A program made the translations under genes and the position numbers. A DNA stretch of 21,888 nt from a virus. Of the stretch, positions 7,697 through 15,070 are shown piece by piece (positions within the stretch are counted from its first letter, which is position 1; each line of letters begins with the position of its first letter). The notes below the pieces were generated by a model. The model did not search any database and was not told the DNA's origin. It worked only from the letters and a program-made list of their open reading frames with translations. The stretch covers positions 1 through 21,888 of the IMG/VR virus record IMGVR_UViG_3300047371_000070; one strand, written 5' to 3'.

Positions 7697-7903
7697 ATGA
7701 ACTCGCTATGGGAGTTACTCATTAAGTTAGTGGGTCTGAGAAAGACCCACGAAACCTGTGCTGAAAAACTTCCCATACACAAAATGAGGAAAGATCGACT
7801 CATTGAGATAGCAATTAAGGAAGGCGTTGACAGGGAGTGTTCCCTTAAACGCCTAACAAAAGACGAACTCGCTGAGAAGATTTACCAGAAACGAAACGCT
7901 TAA
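7697..7903 (+). CDS. Small basic protein with Rho-N/SAP-like helical motif
   Basis: 68 residues ending in a TAATG overlap with the glycosyltransferase. Residues about 28-64 (KMRKDRLIEIAIKEGV, then LKRLTKDELAEKIYQKR) have the alternating pattern of small helix-extended-helix folds such as the Rho N-terminal or SAP domains, which often bind nucleic acid. There is one Cys-containing linker and no membrane segment. The match is by pattern only and the role is unknown. Confidence 0.55.
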   Translation: MNSLWELLIKLVGLRKTHETCAEKLPIHKMRKDRLIEIAIKEGVDRECSLKRLTKDELAEKIYQKRNA

Positions 7904-8853
7904 TGTCAAGTCTGAGATTTTACGTATTGACTAGTAGTGATATCGATACGCTTATTCGTCAATTCGACACCCTACCTAAAGACCAAACCACGGTCGTCAT
8001 CAACACCCAAGACTCCGATTATGAGTTTGAGGTGATAGGATACTGCGAAAGGAACAAGATCGAGTGGTTCGCCACCGACTCCGACGGCACACCCGCAACG
8101 GGTAAGAACGCAGTCCTCAAAATATTCCTAGAGAGCAAACACGATTACATGGTCCACGTGGACGGTGACGATATCATCACGCCCTACGGAAAGAACTTCT
8201 ACCGCGCAGTCGTCGATACAGACGCACCCGATGTAATCTGTCTCTACAACCAGATATCTTTCTCGCGATGGGACGACGGTCTACTGAAGATCCTAGACGC
8301 GAGACCCGACTCTCGTTCCGAAGACTTCATCTACTTCCCTAAAAAATACGTCCCCAAGTGGAGATATGAGTCCGCGAAGAAGCCGGGGAGTAACAAAGGG
8401 GTGGAAAGTAAGGTTAGATATTACAAGAGACACCACCCACATATTGATGAAGACAAACGCCTACATTGGGCGATATGTGCGGAGGAACTGACAGACTGGT
8501 GTCATCGATACAACGACAGAGGAAACTCCCTAAACCGAATGGTATTCTTCTCGCGTAAGGCGGCAGAGATGATGGACTATGATCCCACGATTGTTGTGGG
8601 TGAGGATCAGATTCAATACTACAAACTGAAGAAACTGGCGTTCGACGGTGAGTTGGACATGCGAGTACATAACGAGAGACCTAGATACACATACCTCTAC
8701 ATGCAAGATATGCAGAGCACAACACGGAATGATGAGGTCAATTACGATTGGAGAGAGTTGTTACTAGAACAACTAAATAAGATCAAATCGGACATGTACC
8801 CCGAACAATACCAACTACCAGAGTTGATACCGCCATACTATGAAGTTAAATAG
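7903..8853 (+). CDS. Glycosyltransferase, GT-A fold (family 2-like)
   Basis: 316 residues. The N-terminal half has the alternating strand/helix pattern of a GT-A Rossmann-like domain, with a metal/nucleotide-sugar binding motif VHVDGDDI at 85-91 (D87, D89, D90). VVGEDQIQYY at 231-240 resembles the catalytic-base region (ED) of family 2 enzymes. No membrane segment is seen, so it should act in the cytoplasm, on DNA bases, a virion protein or a host glycan precursor. Codons ending in C are frequent compared with flanking genes, judged by eye, which hints at separate acquisition. It overlaps the next gene by 14 bases. Acceptor and sugar are unknown. Confidence 0.75.
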   Translation: MSSLRFYVLTSSDIDTLIRQFDTLPKDQTTVVINTQDSDYEFEVIGYCERNKIEWFATDSDGTPATGKNAVLKIFLESKHDYMVHVDGDDIITPYGKNFYRAVVDTDAPDVICLYNQISFSRWDDGLLKILDARPDSRSEDFIYFPKKYVPKWRYESAKKPGSNKGVESKVRYYKRHHPHIDEDKRLHWAICAEELTDWCHRYNDRGNSLNRMVFFSRKAAEMMDYDPTIVVGEDQIQYYKLKKLAFDGELDMRVHNERPRYTYLYMQDMQSTTRNDEVNYDWRELLLEQLNKIKSDMYPEQYQLPELIPPYYEVK

Positions 8854-9208
8854 CAAGAACATCGTAATATACGCTGCAAAGAATTATTACAATCCTTCAT
8901 GTATTGATGGAGATGAGTTCTTTGATGATCTAAAACGTTTTAAATACGTCAAGAGACTAGTCAATCGATACTACCAGAACAACGATCTCGCAGAACGCCT
9001 CATCCTAAATCACCTCATTGTGATCTTTAATGTGTTCGGTCATGAGGCCGGAGTTGAAATTCTTGCATCCAAAATACCACTTGAACAGTGGTCTGCCTTA
9101 AAACCTTTCCTTATTTTTCTTCGAGCCATACACAATACTGATCTTACGGGAATTGAAATGGATAAATACGTAGTAGAAAAGTTAAGAGGTGTCCGATGGG
9201 AATCCTAA
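8840..9208 (+). CDS. Conserved T4-like phage protein, DUF7207-like, unknown function
   Basis: 122 residues, overlapping the preceding gene by 14 bases and the following one by 13. The sequence NIVIYAAKNYYNP, FFDDLKRFKYVKRLVNRYY and LAERLILNHLIVIFNVFG matches my recollection of a compact helical protein conserved in T4-like cyanophages and relatives. No catalytic motif or membrane segment stands out. The fixed pairing with the downstream gene (starting MGILKSAADLVYTIRFLK) also agrees with those genomes. Function is not known to me; the name DUF7207 is from memory. Confidence 0.6.
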   Translation: MKLNSKNIVIYAAKNYYNPSCIDGDEFFDDLKRFKYVKRLVNRYYQNNDLAERLILNHLIVIFNVFGHEAGVEILASKIPLEQWSALKPFLIFLRAIHNTDLTGIEMDKYVVEKLRGVRWES

Positions 9209-9792
9209 AATCTGCCGCTGATTTGGTATACACAATTCGTTTTTTAAAATTACTCGTTACTCCGTTCGAGGACACACCTGCGTTTAAGGCAGGGATCATC
9301 GATAAAGAAGGCAAAAAAAGGAAGGATTTTAATACTGACAAAATGGATGATCGTGAGAACTATCGTGATCATTACACGGCATTCCACCGTCTGGTTTATA
9401 ATCTAAAGAAGATCATGGCGAAAGCGCCAGGCGGTCAGTCTGTTGTTGCACGTTATGGTGCCGCTCTTGCACTTATTAAAGAACACGGAGAATTGTCCGA
9501 CAAACAGGTCGAGAAGATCCACGCAGAGACTGGCATAGACGTGATGGACTTCTTGTTGGAGTCTCAATCTAAGTGGTATCTCGTAGAGAATGGTAACTTA
9601 GGGCCAGGCGTGTATCGTATGCAAAACGACACACTCACCGATCAAGCAGAAGATATAGTCCGTAAGGACGATCAAATCCGCGTGACTGATCACAACCACA
9701 TTGATGACATCTTGGGTATCGCCATTTACGAAGGTGTCCACGTCAAGACAGGACGTAGAGTTCTGTTCTCCGCAAACGAGGTCCGCAAGTGA
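9196..9792 (+). CDS. Conserved T4-like phage structural-type protein, unknown function
   Basis: 198 residues. The opening MGILKSAADLVYTIRFLKLL, followed by TPFEDTPAFKAGIIDKEGKK and HRLVYNLKKIMAKAPGGQS, is a pattern I recall from a protein conserved across T4-like marine phages. The N-terminal half is helical with an amphipathic first helix; the C-terminal half (ISxYEGVHVKTGRR-like ending, here IAIYEGVHVKTGRRVLFSA) looks like a small beta domain. The leader is not of the capsid-targeting type. It is coupled by a four-base overlap (GTGA) to the next gene. The biological role is unknown. Confidence 0.6.
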   Translation: MGILKSAADLVYTIRFLKLLVTPFEDTPAFKAGIIDKEGKKRKDFNTDKMDDRENYRDHYTAFHRLVYNLKKIMAKAPGGQSVVARYGAALALIKEHGELSDKQVEKIHAETGIDVMDFLLESQSKWYLVENGNLGPGVYRMQNDTLTDQAEDIVRKDDQIRVTDHNHIDDILGIAIYEGVHVKTGRRVLFSANEVRK

Positions 9793-10382
9793 GAACCCTA
9801 GAGGATCTACAACTCGACTTCATCTTGGAGTCGATGAACAATCCGTATAAAGCTACCCTGAAGAAAACAGGAAAGACCGAATACCGATCTGACTTTACCA
9901 CTGACGGTGGTGACAAGGTCAGTGTCAACTTTGAAGGTGACGAACACATCGACGACTACGATGAGACGGACTGGGAGATCTCATTCGTTCGCAATGGAAG
10001 TCAGGCGTTAACTGGAGAAGGTGACGCTATGCGTATTTTCGCGACTGTTATAAAACTTCTCAGAGAATTTATCAAGAAAGAGAAACCCGTTTACTTCAAC
10101 CTGTCTGCCGCAAAGGATGACAGGAACAACACCAACAAGTTGCAAAGTCGTGAGAAACTCTATGCGCGACTGATCAAACGATACATCACTGGATACAACA
10201 TCCAACCAGAAAGATCTAGCAGTGGTACGACCTTCTACTTCTCCGCCAAAGAAATTCAGATGGAGATGACCACAACATCTGGTGTTGCGGGTACTGGAGA
10301 CGACACAGATACTGTGATTGTCCGTCGACGTAAGAAGAAAAATCCTGTCCAGATTGCCCGTCGATTAGTTCCTAAAAAATAG
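9789..10382 (+). CDS. Conserved T4-like phage protein with possible processed leader
   Basis: 197 residues from a GTG that overlaps the upstream TGA. The N-terminus VRTLEDLQLDFILESMNNPY contains I-L-E/S, which fits the gp21 prohead protease consensus. The body has WEISFVRNGSQALTGEGDAM, RIFATVIKLLREFIKKEKPV and SREKLYARLIKRYITGY, a set of motifs I recall from conserved hypothetical proteins of T4-like cyanophages. The C-terminus is strongly basic (VRRRKKKNPVQIARRLVPKK). This may be a virion or internal protein. It closes the left-hand block, and a sigma70-type promoter follows directly. Confidence 0.6.
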   Translation: MRTLEDLQLDFILESMNNPYKATLKKTGKTEYRSDFTTDGGDKVSVNFEGDEHIDDYDETDWEISFVRNGSQALTGEGDAMRIFATVIKLLREFIKKEKPVYFNLSAAKDDRNNTNKLQSREKLYARLIKRYITGYNIQPERSSSGTTFYFSAKEIQMEMTTTSGVAGTGDDTDTVIVRRRKKKNPVQIARRLVPKK

Positions 10383-10394
10383 TCAAAATAATCC

Positions 10395-10423
10395 TTGTCA
10401 CCGAACCAATTTTGATATATAAT
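10395..10423 (+). promoter_or_regulatory. Sigma70-type early promoter
   Basis: TTGTCA and TATAAT hexamers are separated by 17 bases in the gap between 10382 and 10454. The -35 differs from consensus at one base and the -10 is perfect. It would drive the 111-residue protein at 10454 and mark the switch from the late block to the early/metabolic block. Confidence 0.7.
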
Positions 10424-10453
10424 TCTACTCGTTAATTTTAGGAATTGTATCAA

Positions 10454-10789
10454 ATGAAGTGTGAAGATTATGGTGACTATAAAGTCGTCATCCTTGAAAC
10501 CCCCGACGACAACCCCGATGAAACACTTCGATCTTTAGATGCAAATACTCTAATCTTTGTATCCATGTGCGGATACACGGGCGATGACATCCCACCAAAC
10601 AGATTCCTAGTAAAGAATTTCGAAAACTCATTTGAGAATCATCTCATGTGGGAGGGACTTCTTGACGCTGAAGAACAGGAAGAATACATCGCAAAATGTT
10701 GTCGCAAGTTCTGGGATACCGGAAAACAGATGGTGATTGAGAACTACTCTTTTCAACAAGATGAACCGTTCTACGACTATAGTAAGTAG
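10454..10789 (+). CDS. Acidic protein of unknown function upstream of nrdA
   Basis: 111 residues from an ATG with AGGA about ten bases upstream; an in-frame TTG at 10445 is less likely. The protein is acidic (ILETPDDNPDETLRSL, EGLLDAEEQEEYIAKCC) with cysteines at about 2, 38, 80 and 81 and aromatic residues near the end (FQQDEPFYDYSK). No family is recognised. It is the first gene behind the promoter at 10395, and its stop codon touches the -35 of the nrdA promoter, so it forms its own transcription unit or reads through to nrdA. Confidence 0.6.
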   Translation: MKCEDYGDYKVVILETPDDNPDETLRSLDANTLIFVSMCGYTGDDIPPNRFLVKNFENSFENHLMWEGLLDAEEQEEYIAKCCRKFWDTGKQMVIENYSFQQDEPFYDYSK

Positions 10790-10818
10790 TTGACAGACCA
10801 CTTCGATTTTGTTATAAT
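10790..10818 (+). promoter_or_regulatory. Consensus sigma70-type promoter of nrdA
   Basis: TTGACA and TATAAT, both perfect, are separated by 17 bases. The -10 lies 36 bases before the nrdA ATG. The -35 begins immediately after the upstream stop codon, so the gap between the genes is essentially this promoter and a leader. Strong early expression of the reductase operon by host RNA polymerase is expected. Confidence 0.85.
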
Positions 10819-10854
10819 GACAAATCTAGCAAAAAATATTAATATGGGATAAAA

Positions 10855-12846
10855 ATGACAATAGATGTTAAATATGATCGTGATCGTCTGTTGAAAGATT
10901 ATGCTGTGGGTATGTTGAAAGACTTCTATATGATGGAAGATGAGACTTCTCCACAAGACGCTTACATGAGAGCATCAAATGCATGGGCGGTCTTTCAAGG
11001 TGAGTTAGACGAAAAACTAGCAGAAAGGTTGTACGAGTATGTGAGTAAAAAGTGGTTCATGTTCGCATCTCCTGTACTATCTAATGCTCCAAAAAACGGT
11101 GAGACCAAAGGAAAGGGTCTTCCGATTTCTTGTTTCCTCACATATGTACCAGACACTCTTGAAGGACTCATTGAGCACTCCAGCGAGTTACGTTGGTTGT
11201 CCGTGATGGGTGGTGGTGTCGGAGGACACTGGGGTAGTGTCCGAACGGTCTCAGACATCGCGCCTGGCCCGATTCCTTTTATGCATACGGTCGATGCGGA
11301 CATGATTGCATACCGTCAGGGGAAGACGCGTAAAGGGTCTTACGCGGCTTATCTGGATGTGTCACACCCAGACATTATTGAGTTCATTAACATCCGAATT
11401 CCTACGGGAGACGTACAACGTAAGGCACTAAACATACACAACGCAGTCAATATCTCCGATGAGTTCATGGCGGCGGTTATCAATAATACCGACTTCGATC
11501 TACGTGATCCGAAAGACGGTGCGGTCAAGGACACAGTCAATGCTCGCAAACTATGGGAACGCATTCTTGAAATTCGTTTCCGTACAGGTGAACCCTACCT
11601 GAACTTTATCGACACTGCGAATCGTGGTCTACCAATGTCTCTCAAGGAAAAGGGACTACGCATTCACGGTTCGAACTTATGCAATGAAATTCACTTACCG
11701 ACAAACGAAGACCGCACGGCCGTCTGTTGTTTGTCTTCTTTAAACTTAGAGTACTATGATGAATGGAAAGACACTAATATCGTGCGTGATCTTGTTCGTA
11801 TGTTGGATAACGTTCTCCAATATTTCATCGATCACGCGCCCGATAGTATTTCCCGCGCTCGTTATTCGGCAGAGAGAGAAAGAAGTATTGGATTGGGAGC
11901 GATGGGATTCCACTCACTCCTACAAAAACACTCTGTTGCTTGGGAATCTGACAAGGCTAGAGAGATCAATGAAGTGGTGTTCCAACACATCTCAGACGAC
12001 GCTATCGCTGAAACACAACTATTGGCAAAAGAACGCGGTGAGTATATCGACGGTGAACATACTGGAAGAAGAAACTCACACCTCTTAGCGATCGCACCTA
12101 ATGCATCATCGGGCGTAATCCTATCAACATCCCCATCTATTGAACCCCTCAAGGCATGTGCGTACACGCATCGTACACGTGCGGGATCCTTCCTTGTGAA
12201 GAACGCGCACCTAGAGAAACTCCTAGAAGAGAAGGGTCATAACAACGAATCTACATGGTCTAGTATCATTACTAAAAAAGGGTCGGTGCAACACCTACCA
12301 TTCCTTAACGAAGGAGAGAAGGCGGTATACAAGACCGCTCAGGAACTAGACCAGAATTGGGTAATAACACATGCCGCTGATCGACAAAAATATATCTGTC
12401 AGGGTCAGTCGGTTAATTTGTTCTTCCCATCCGGTGCACCGAAGAGATATGTCAACAAGGTGCACTTCAACGCGTGGAGACAAGGACTAAAGGGTCTTTA
12501 TTATCTACGCACCGAAGCCAAGTCAAGGGCAGAGACGGTTTCGGACAAAGTCGAACGGGTAGCACTCGAAGACGATAACCGCACCATCATCTACGGTAAG
12601 AGTAACTGTCCGTGGTGTAAGTTGGCGACCGAAGAGTTGTCACTGCGCGGCACTCCGTTTGACTATATCGATCTGGAAGAGATCGGTAAAACCGCTGCAG
12701 AAGTAACTGGGCGAAAGGTCAAAACTGTCCCACAGATTTACATCGAAGGTCGATATGTGGGTGGGTATGAAGACCTAATGAGTCACTTGGAAAGTGATTA
12801 CAACGAGACCGAATCAGGCGATGAATGTCGTGCCTGTGAAGGTTAA
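10855..12846 (+). CDS. nrdA: Class I ribonucleotide reductase large subunit with inserted glutaredoxin domain
   Basis: 663 residues. It reduces ribonucleoside diphosphates to deoxy forms for phage DNA synthesis. Active-site elements are present: C93 (LPISCFL), N274/C276/E278 (NLCNEI), C291/C292 opposite C93, and the radical-transfer pair Y549-Y550 (GLYYLRTEA). The protein lacks the N-terminal ATP-cone, so overall dATP inhibition through that site should be absent. Residues about 575-645 form a complete glutaredoxin: C585-P-W-C588, the cis-proline TVP at 624-626 and GGYEDL at 636-641. The usual NrdA C-terminal redox tail (ECRACEG, C658 and C661) follows the glutaredoxin, so the domain sits between catalytic core and tail. 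This would let the enzyme reduce its own tail. nrdB follows 32 bases later. The family call is certain; self-reduction is inferred. Confidence 0.96.
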   Translation: MTIDVKYDRDRLLKDYAVGMLKDFYMMEDETSPQDAYMRASNAWAVFQGELDEKLAERLYEYVSKKWFMFASPVLSNAPKNGETKGKGLPISCFLTYVPDTLEGLIEHSSELRWLSVMGGGVGGHWGSVRTVSDIAPGPIPFMHTVDADMIAYRQGKTRKGSYAAYLDVSHPDIIEFINIRIPTGDVQRKALNIHNAVNISDEFMAAVINNTDFDLRDPKDGAVKDTVNARKLWERILEIRFRTGEPYLNFIDTANRGLPMSLKEKGLRIHGSNLCNEIHLPTNEDRTAVCCLSSLNLEYYDEWKDTNIVRDLVRMLDNVLQYFIDHAPDSISRARYSAERERSIGLGAMGFHSLLQKHSVAWESDKAREINEVVFQHISDDAIAETQLLAKERGEYIDGEHTGRRNSHLLAIAPNASSGVILSTSPSIEPLKACAYTHRTRAGSFLVKNAHLEKLLEEKGHNNESTWSSIITKKGSVQHLPFLNEGEKAVYKTAQELDQNWVITHAADRQKYICQGQSVNLFFPSGAPKRYVNKVHFNAWRQGLKGLYYLRTEAKSRAETVSDKVERVALEDDNRTIIYGKSNCPWCKLATEELSLRGTPFDYIDLEEIGKTAAEVTGRKVKTVPQIYIEGRYVGGYEDLMSHLESDYNETESGDECRACEG

Positions 12847-12878
12847 TATAATTTAACAATAACATTAATAGGACTTAT

Positions 12879-13856
12879 ATGTCATCTTTACTAAAATTTT
12901 CAGAAACATATAAACCGTTCCACTATCCGTGGGCGGTCGATTTAGCAAAGAAACATGAAGAAATCCACTGGATTGAGGACGAAGCAGAACTATCAGAAGA
13001 CGTACAGGATTGGAAGACCAAACTGTCCGCCGCAGAGAAAGAGTTCATCACACACGTCCTACGACTCTTCACGCAGTCAGACGTTCAGGTAGGAGAGAAC
13101 TACCACGAACTACTGATTCCAAAATTTAAAAACAACGAAGTCCGCAACATGCTATCATCATTTGCGGCACGAGAGGCAGTGCACCAACGTGCGTATGCCT
13201 TACTGAATGATACCCTTGGTCTACCAGACGAAGACTTCCACAAGTTTCTTGATTATAAAGAAATGGCGGACAAGATCGATTTCATGAAAGAGGGAAATAC
13301 CCAATCGCATATGGGTCTTGCACTTGCGTTGGCACAGTCAGTGTTCAACGAAGGTATGTCAGTATTCGCATCGTTTGTCATGCTACTAAACTTCCAACGT
13401 TTTGGAAAGATGAAGGGTATGGCAACTATCGTAGAATGGTCCATCCGTGATGAAACTATCCACGTACAAGGTAACGCAAAGTTGTTCCGCACGTTCTGCG
13501 AGGAACACCCCCGCGCAGTTAACGATGAACTTAAATCCAAGATATATAAGATGGCGCGAAACGCTGTCAAATTAGAAGACAAATTTATTGACCTTGCGTT
13601 TGATGGTAATGATGTACAGGGACTAACCAAACAAGAAGTCCGCGACTACATTAGACACATTGCAGATAGACGATTGCTTCAGTTGGGACTGAAGCCTAAA
13701 TTTAATCAAAAAGACAATCCTCTACCGTGGTTAGACTGGGTACTAAACGGTGCATCACACGACAACTTCTTTGAGAAACGTGTTACCGAATACTCAGTTG
13801 CTGGAATGGAAGGCGACGACTTCGGTTGGGAGGAATTGGAAACTGAGGTTGCATGA
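12879..13856 (+). CDS. nrdB: Class I ribonucleotide reductase small (radical) subunit
   Basis: 325 residues. This ferritin-like subunit holds the metal centre and tyrosyl radical that starts catalysis in NrdA. Metal ligands are D68, E99, H102, E158, E192 and H195 (REAVHQRAY; DETIH), and Y106, seven residues after E99, is at the radical tyrosine position. Length is close to T4 and cyanophage NrdB (somewhat shorter than the 376 residues of E. coli). The C-terminus, ending EELETEVA, should dock on NrdA. An AGGA ribosome site precedes the ATG. It shares the promoter at 10790 with nrdA and overlaps the small zinc-ribbon gene by one base. Confidence 0.96.
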   Translation: MSSLLKFSETYKPFHYPWAVDLAKKHEEIHWIEDEAELSEDVQDWKTKLSAAEKEFITHVLRLFTQSDVQVGENYHELLIPKFKNNEVRNMLSSFAAREAVHQRAYALLNDTLGLPDEDFHKFLDYKEMADKIDFMKEGNTQSHMGLALALAQSVFNEGMSVFASFVMLLNFQRFGKMKGMATIVEWSIRDETIHVQGNAKLFRTFCEEHPRAVNDELKSKIYKMARNAVKLEDKFIDLAFDGNDVQGLTKQEVRDYIRHIADRRLLQLGLKPKFNQKDNPLPWLDWVLNGASHDNFFEKRVTEYSVAGMEGDDFGWEELETEVA

Positions 13857-13999
13857 TGGAACAAGAGTACACAATTGAATGTCCGATATGTGATATGACC
13901 ACGGTTATTCGTGTACAGTACGCAAGTCTGTACGAAGACGAAGTTCCGTGTTATTGTCCCATGTGTGGTGCAGATGCTGAGGCGGAAGAATCGGATTAA
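13856..13999 (+). CDS. 47-residue zinc-ribbon protein
   Basis: This short frame starts at an ATG sharing one base with the nrdB stop and ends at a TAA seven bases before apt. It has two CxxC pairs, ECPICD at residues 8-13 and YCPMCG at about 35-40, spaced as in a small zinc ribbon, followed by an acidic tail. Such proteins often contact nucleic acid or a partner enzyme. Its tight placement between nrdB and apt suggests co-translation. The two CxxC pairs could alternatively be redox-active with NrdAB, but their spacing favours metal binding. Confidence 0.7.
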   Translation: MEQEYTIECPICDMTTVIRVQYASLYEDEVPCYCPMCGADAEAEESD

Positions 14000-14006
14000 T
14001 AGTGAT

Positions 14007-14534
14007 ATGAATTTAAAACAAGTGATACAATCTGTCCCAGACTGGCCAGAACCTGGCATAAATTTTCAGGATGTGACAAGTCTCTTACAAAACCCACAGG
14101 CATTTCAACAGAGTGTCCGTACCCTTGTAAACCATATGGAAGATAAGGGTTATACGGACATCGTCGCACCAGATGCGCGTGGGTTCTTGTGGGGAGCGCC
14201 TATTGCACTTTACCTTGGAATACCACTACACATCGTGCGCAAACCTAACAAGTTGCCCCCACCCGTGAAGTCTCGCAAGTACAAGTGCGAGTATGCTTCA
14301 CGCACACTCGAAATCAAAACGACTGCACCACTAAACAAGAACAGTCAGGTATGCATCATTGATGATGTGAGTGCGACAGGTGGGACGGCACTTGCTATCA
14401 CAGAGTTGTTACAGTCATTCGATGTCTCTAGAATATCTTATGGGTGTGTCATCGACCTAGAGTTTCTAGGAGGCACGGAAAAACTCCGTGGTCAACAAAT
14501 CAAAACCTATAGCGTGGTTACATATGATAAGTAA
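14007..14534 (+). CDS. apt: Adenine phosphoribosyltransferase
   Basis: 175 residues. Catalyses adenine + PRPP to AMP + PPi. The PRPP-binding motif VCIIDDVSATGGT lies at 116-128. GINFQDVTSLL at 17-27, DARGF at 56-60 and RKPNKLP at 79-84 align with the E. coli Apt pattern (GILFRDVTSLL, RKPGKLP), whose length is 183. I chose ATG 14007 because earlier in-frame starts add a 32-residue extension lying in the zinc-ribbon gene and unlike Apt. It is immediately upstream of a nucleosidase that would supply adenine, forming a salvage pair next to ribonucleotide reductase. Confidence 0.9.
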   Translation: MNLKQVIQSVPDWPEPGINFQDVTSLLQNPQAFQQSVRTLVNHMEDKGYTDIVAPDARGFLWGAPIALYLGIPLHIVRKPNKLPPPVKSRKYKCEYASRTLEIKTTAPLNKNSQVCIIDDVSATGGTALAITELLQSFDVSRISYGCVIDLEFLGGTEKLRGQQIKTYSVVTYDK

Positions 14535-14535
14535 G

Positions 14536-15066
14536 ATGTCCGACATCATCCTCATTGCCTTAGAACTAGAGGCGCCAAAAATGTCCCAGTGGGACAATGT
14601 CTTTTTTACCGGAGTCGGTAAAGTCAATGCGGCAATGACTGCTGCAAAATTAATAGAACGACACAAACCGAATGTGGTTTGGAATTTCGGAACCGCAGGT
14701 GGTATCACCGTAGATGGTGGTATCCACGAAGTGACACAATTCGTACAACGAGACATGTCTTGCGCTGGATTGGGTTACAGTCTAGGACAGACTCCGTTTG
14801 AAGATGGAGTTGTTCTTGGAGAAGGTAATGGACTCACTTGCAGTACAGGTGATGATTTCGTTGCAGACCCAAACCTTGATATCCCAGCAGATCTAGTCGA
14901 GATGGAGGCATATGCAATTGCCAAAGTCTGTCAGGATGCAGGTGTCGAGTTCCGATGTTACAAGTACGTCAGTGATAAGGCGGACGATGGTGCAGCAGAG
15001 GAATGGAGTAAAAGTGTCGCCAATGGTGAACCACATTTCATAGAGGTTTACAGCAACTCTATATAG
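14536..15066 (+). CDS. MTA/SAH nucleosidase-like enzyme (Pfs/MTAN family)
   Basis: 176 residues, shorter than the 232 of E. coli Mtn. It is a purine/uridine phosphorylase-fold nucleosidase expected to cleave 5'-methylthioadenosine or S-adenosylhomocysteine, releasing adenine. Motifs are FFTGVGKVNAAM (23-34), NFGTAGGI (50-57), STGDDFV (103-109), VEMEAYAIAKVC (121-132) and KYVSDKAD (143-150). E12, E124 and D147 sit at the positions of E. coli catalytic Glu12, Glu174 and Asp197. Start ATG 14536 gives an MTAN-like N-terminus; ATG 14524, within apt, is an alternative. The shortening falls between the glycine motif and the STGDDF motif. The adenine product fits the apt gene directly upstream. Substrate choice is not proved by sequence. 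Confidence 0.85.
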   Translation: MSDIILIALELEAPKMSQWDNVFFTGVGKVNAAMTAAKLIERHKPNVVWNFGTAGGITVDGGIHEVTQFVQRDMSCAGLGYSLGQTPFEDGVVLGEGNGLTCSTGDDFVADPNLDIPADLVEMEAYAIAKVCQDAGVEFRCYKYVSDKADDGAAEEWSKSVANGEPHFIEVYSNSI

Positions 15067-15070
15067 TTGC

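Noticed and set aside
13911-14006. N-terminal extension of Apt by 32 residues
   Set aside because: It lies in the zinc-ribbon gene and has no similarity to Apt; MNLKQVIQSVPDWPEPGINF is the family-like start.
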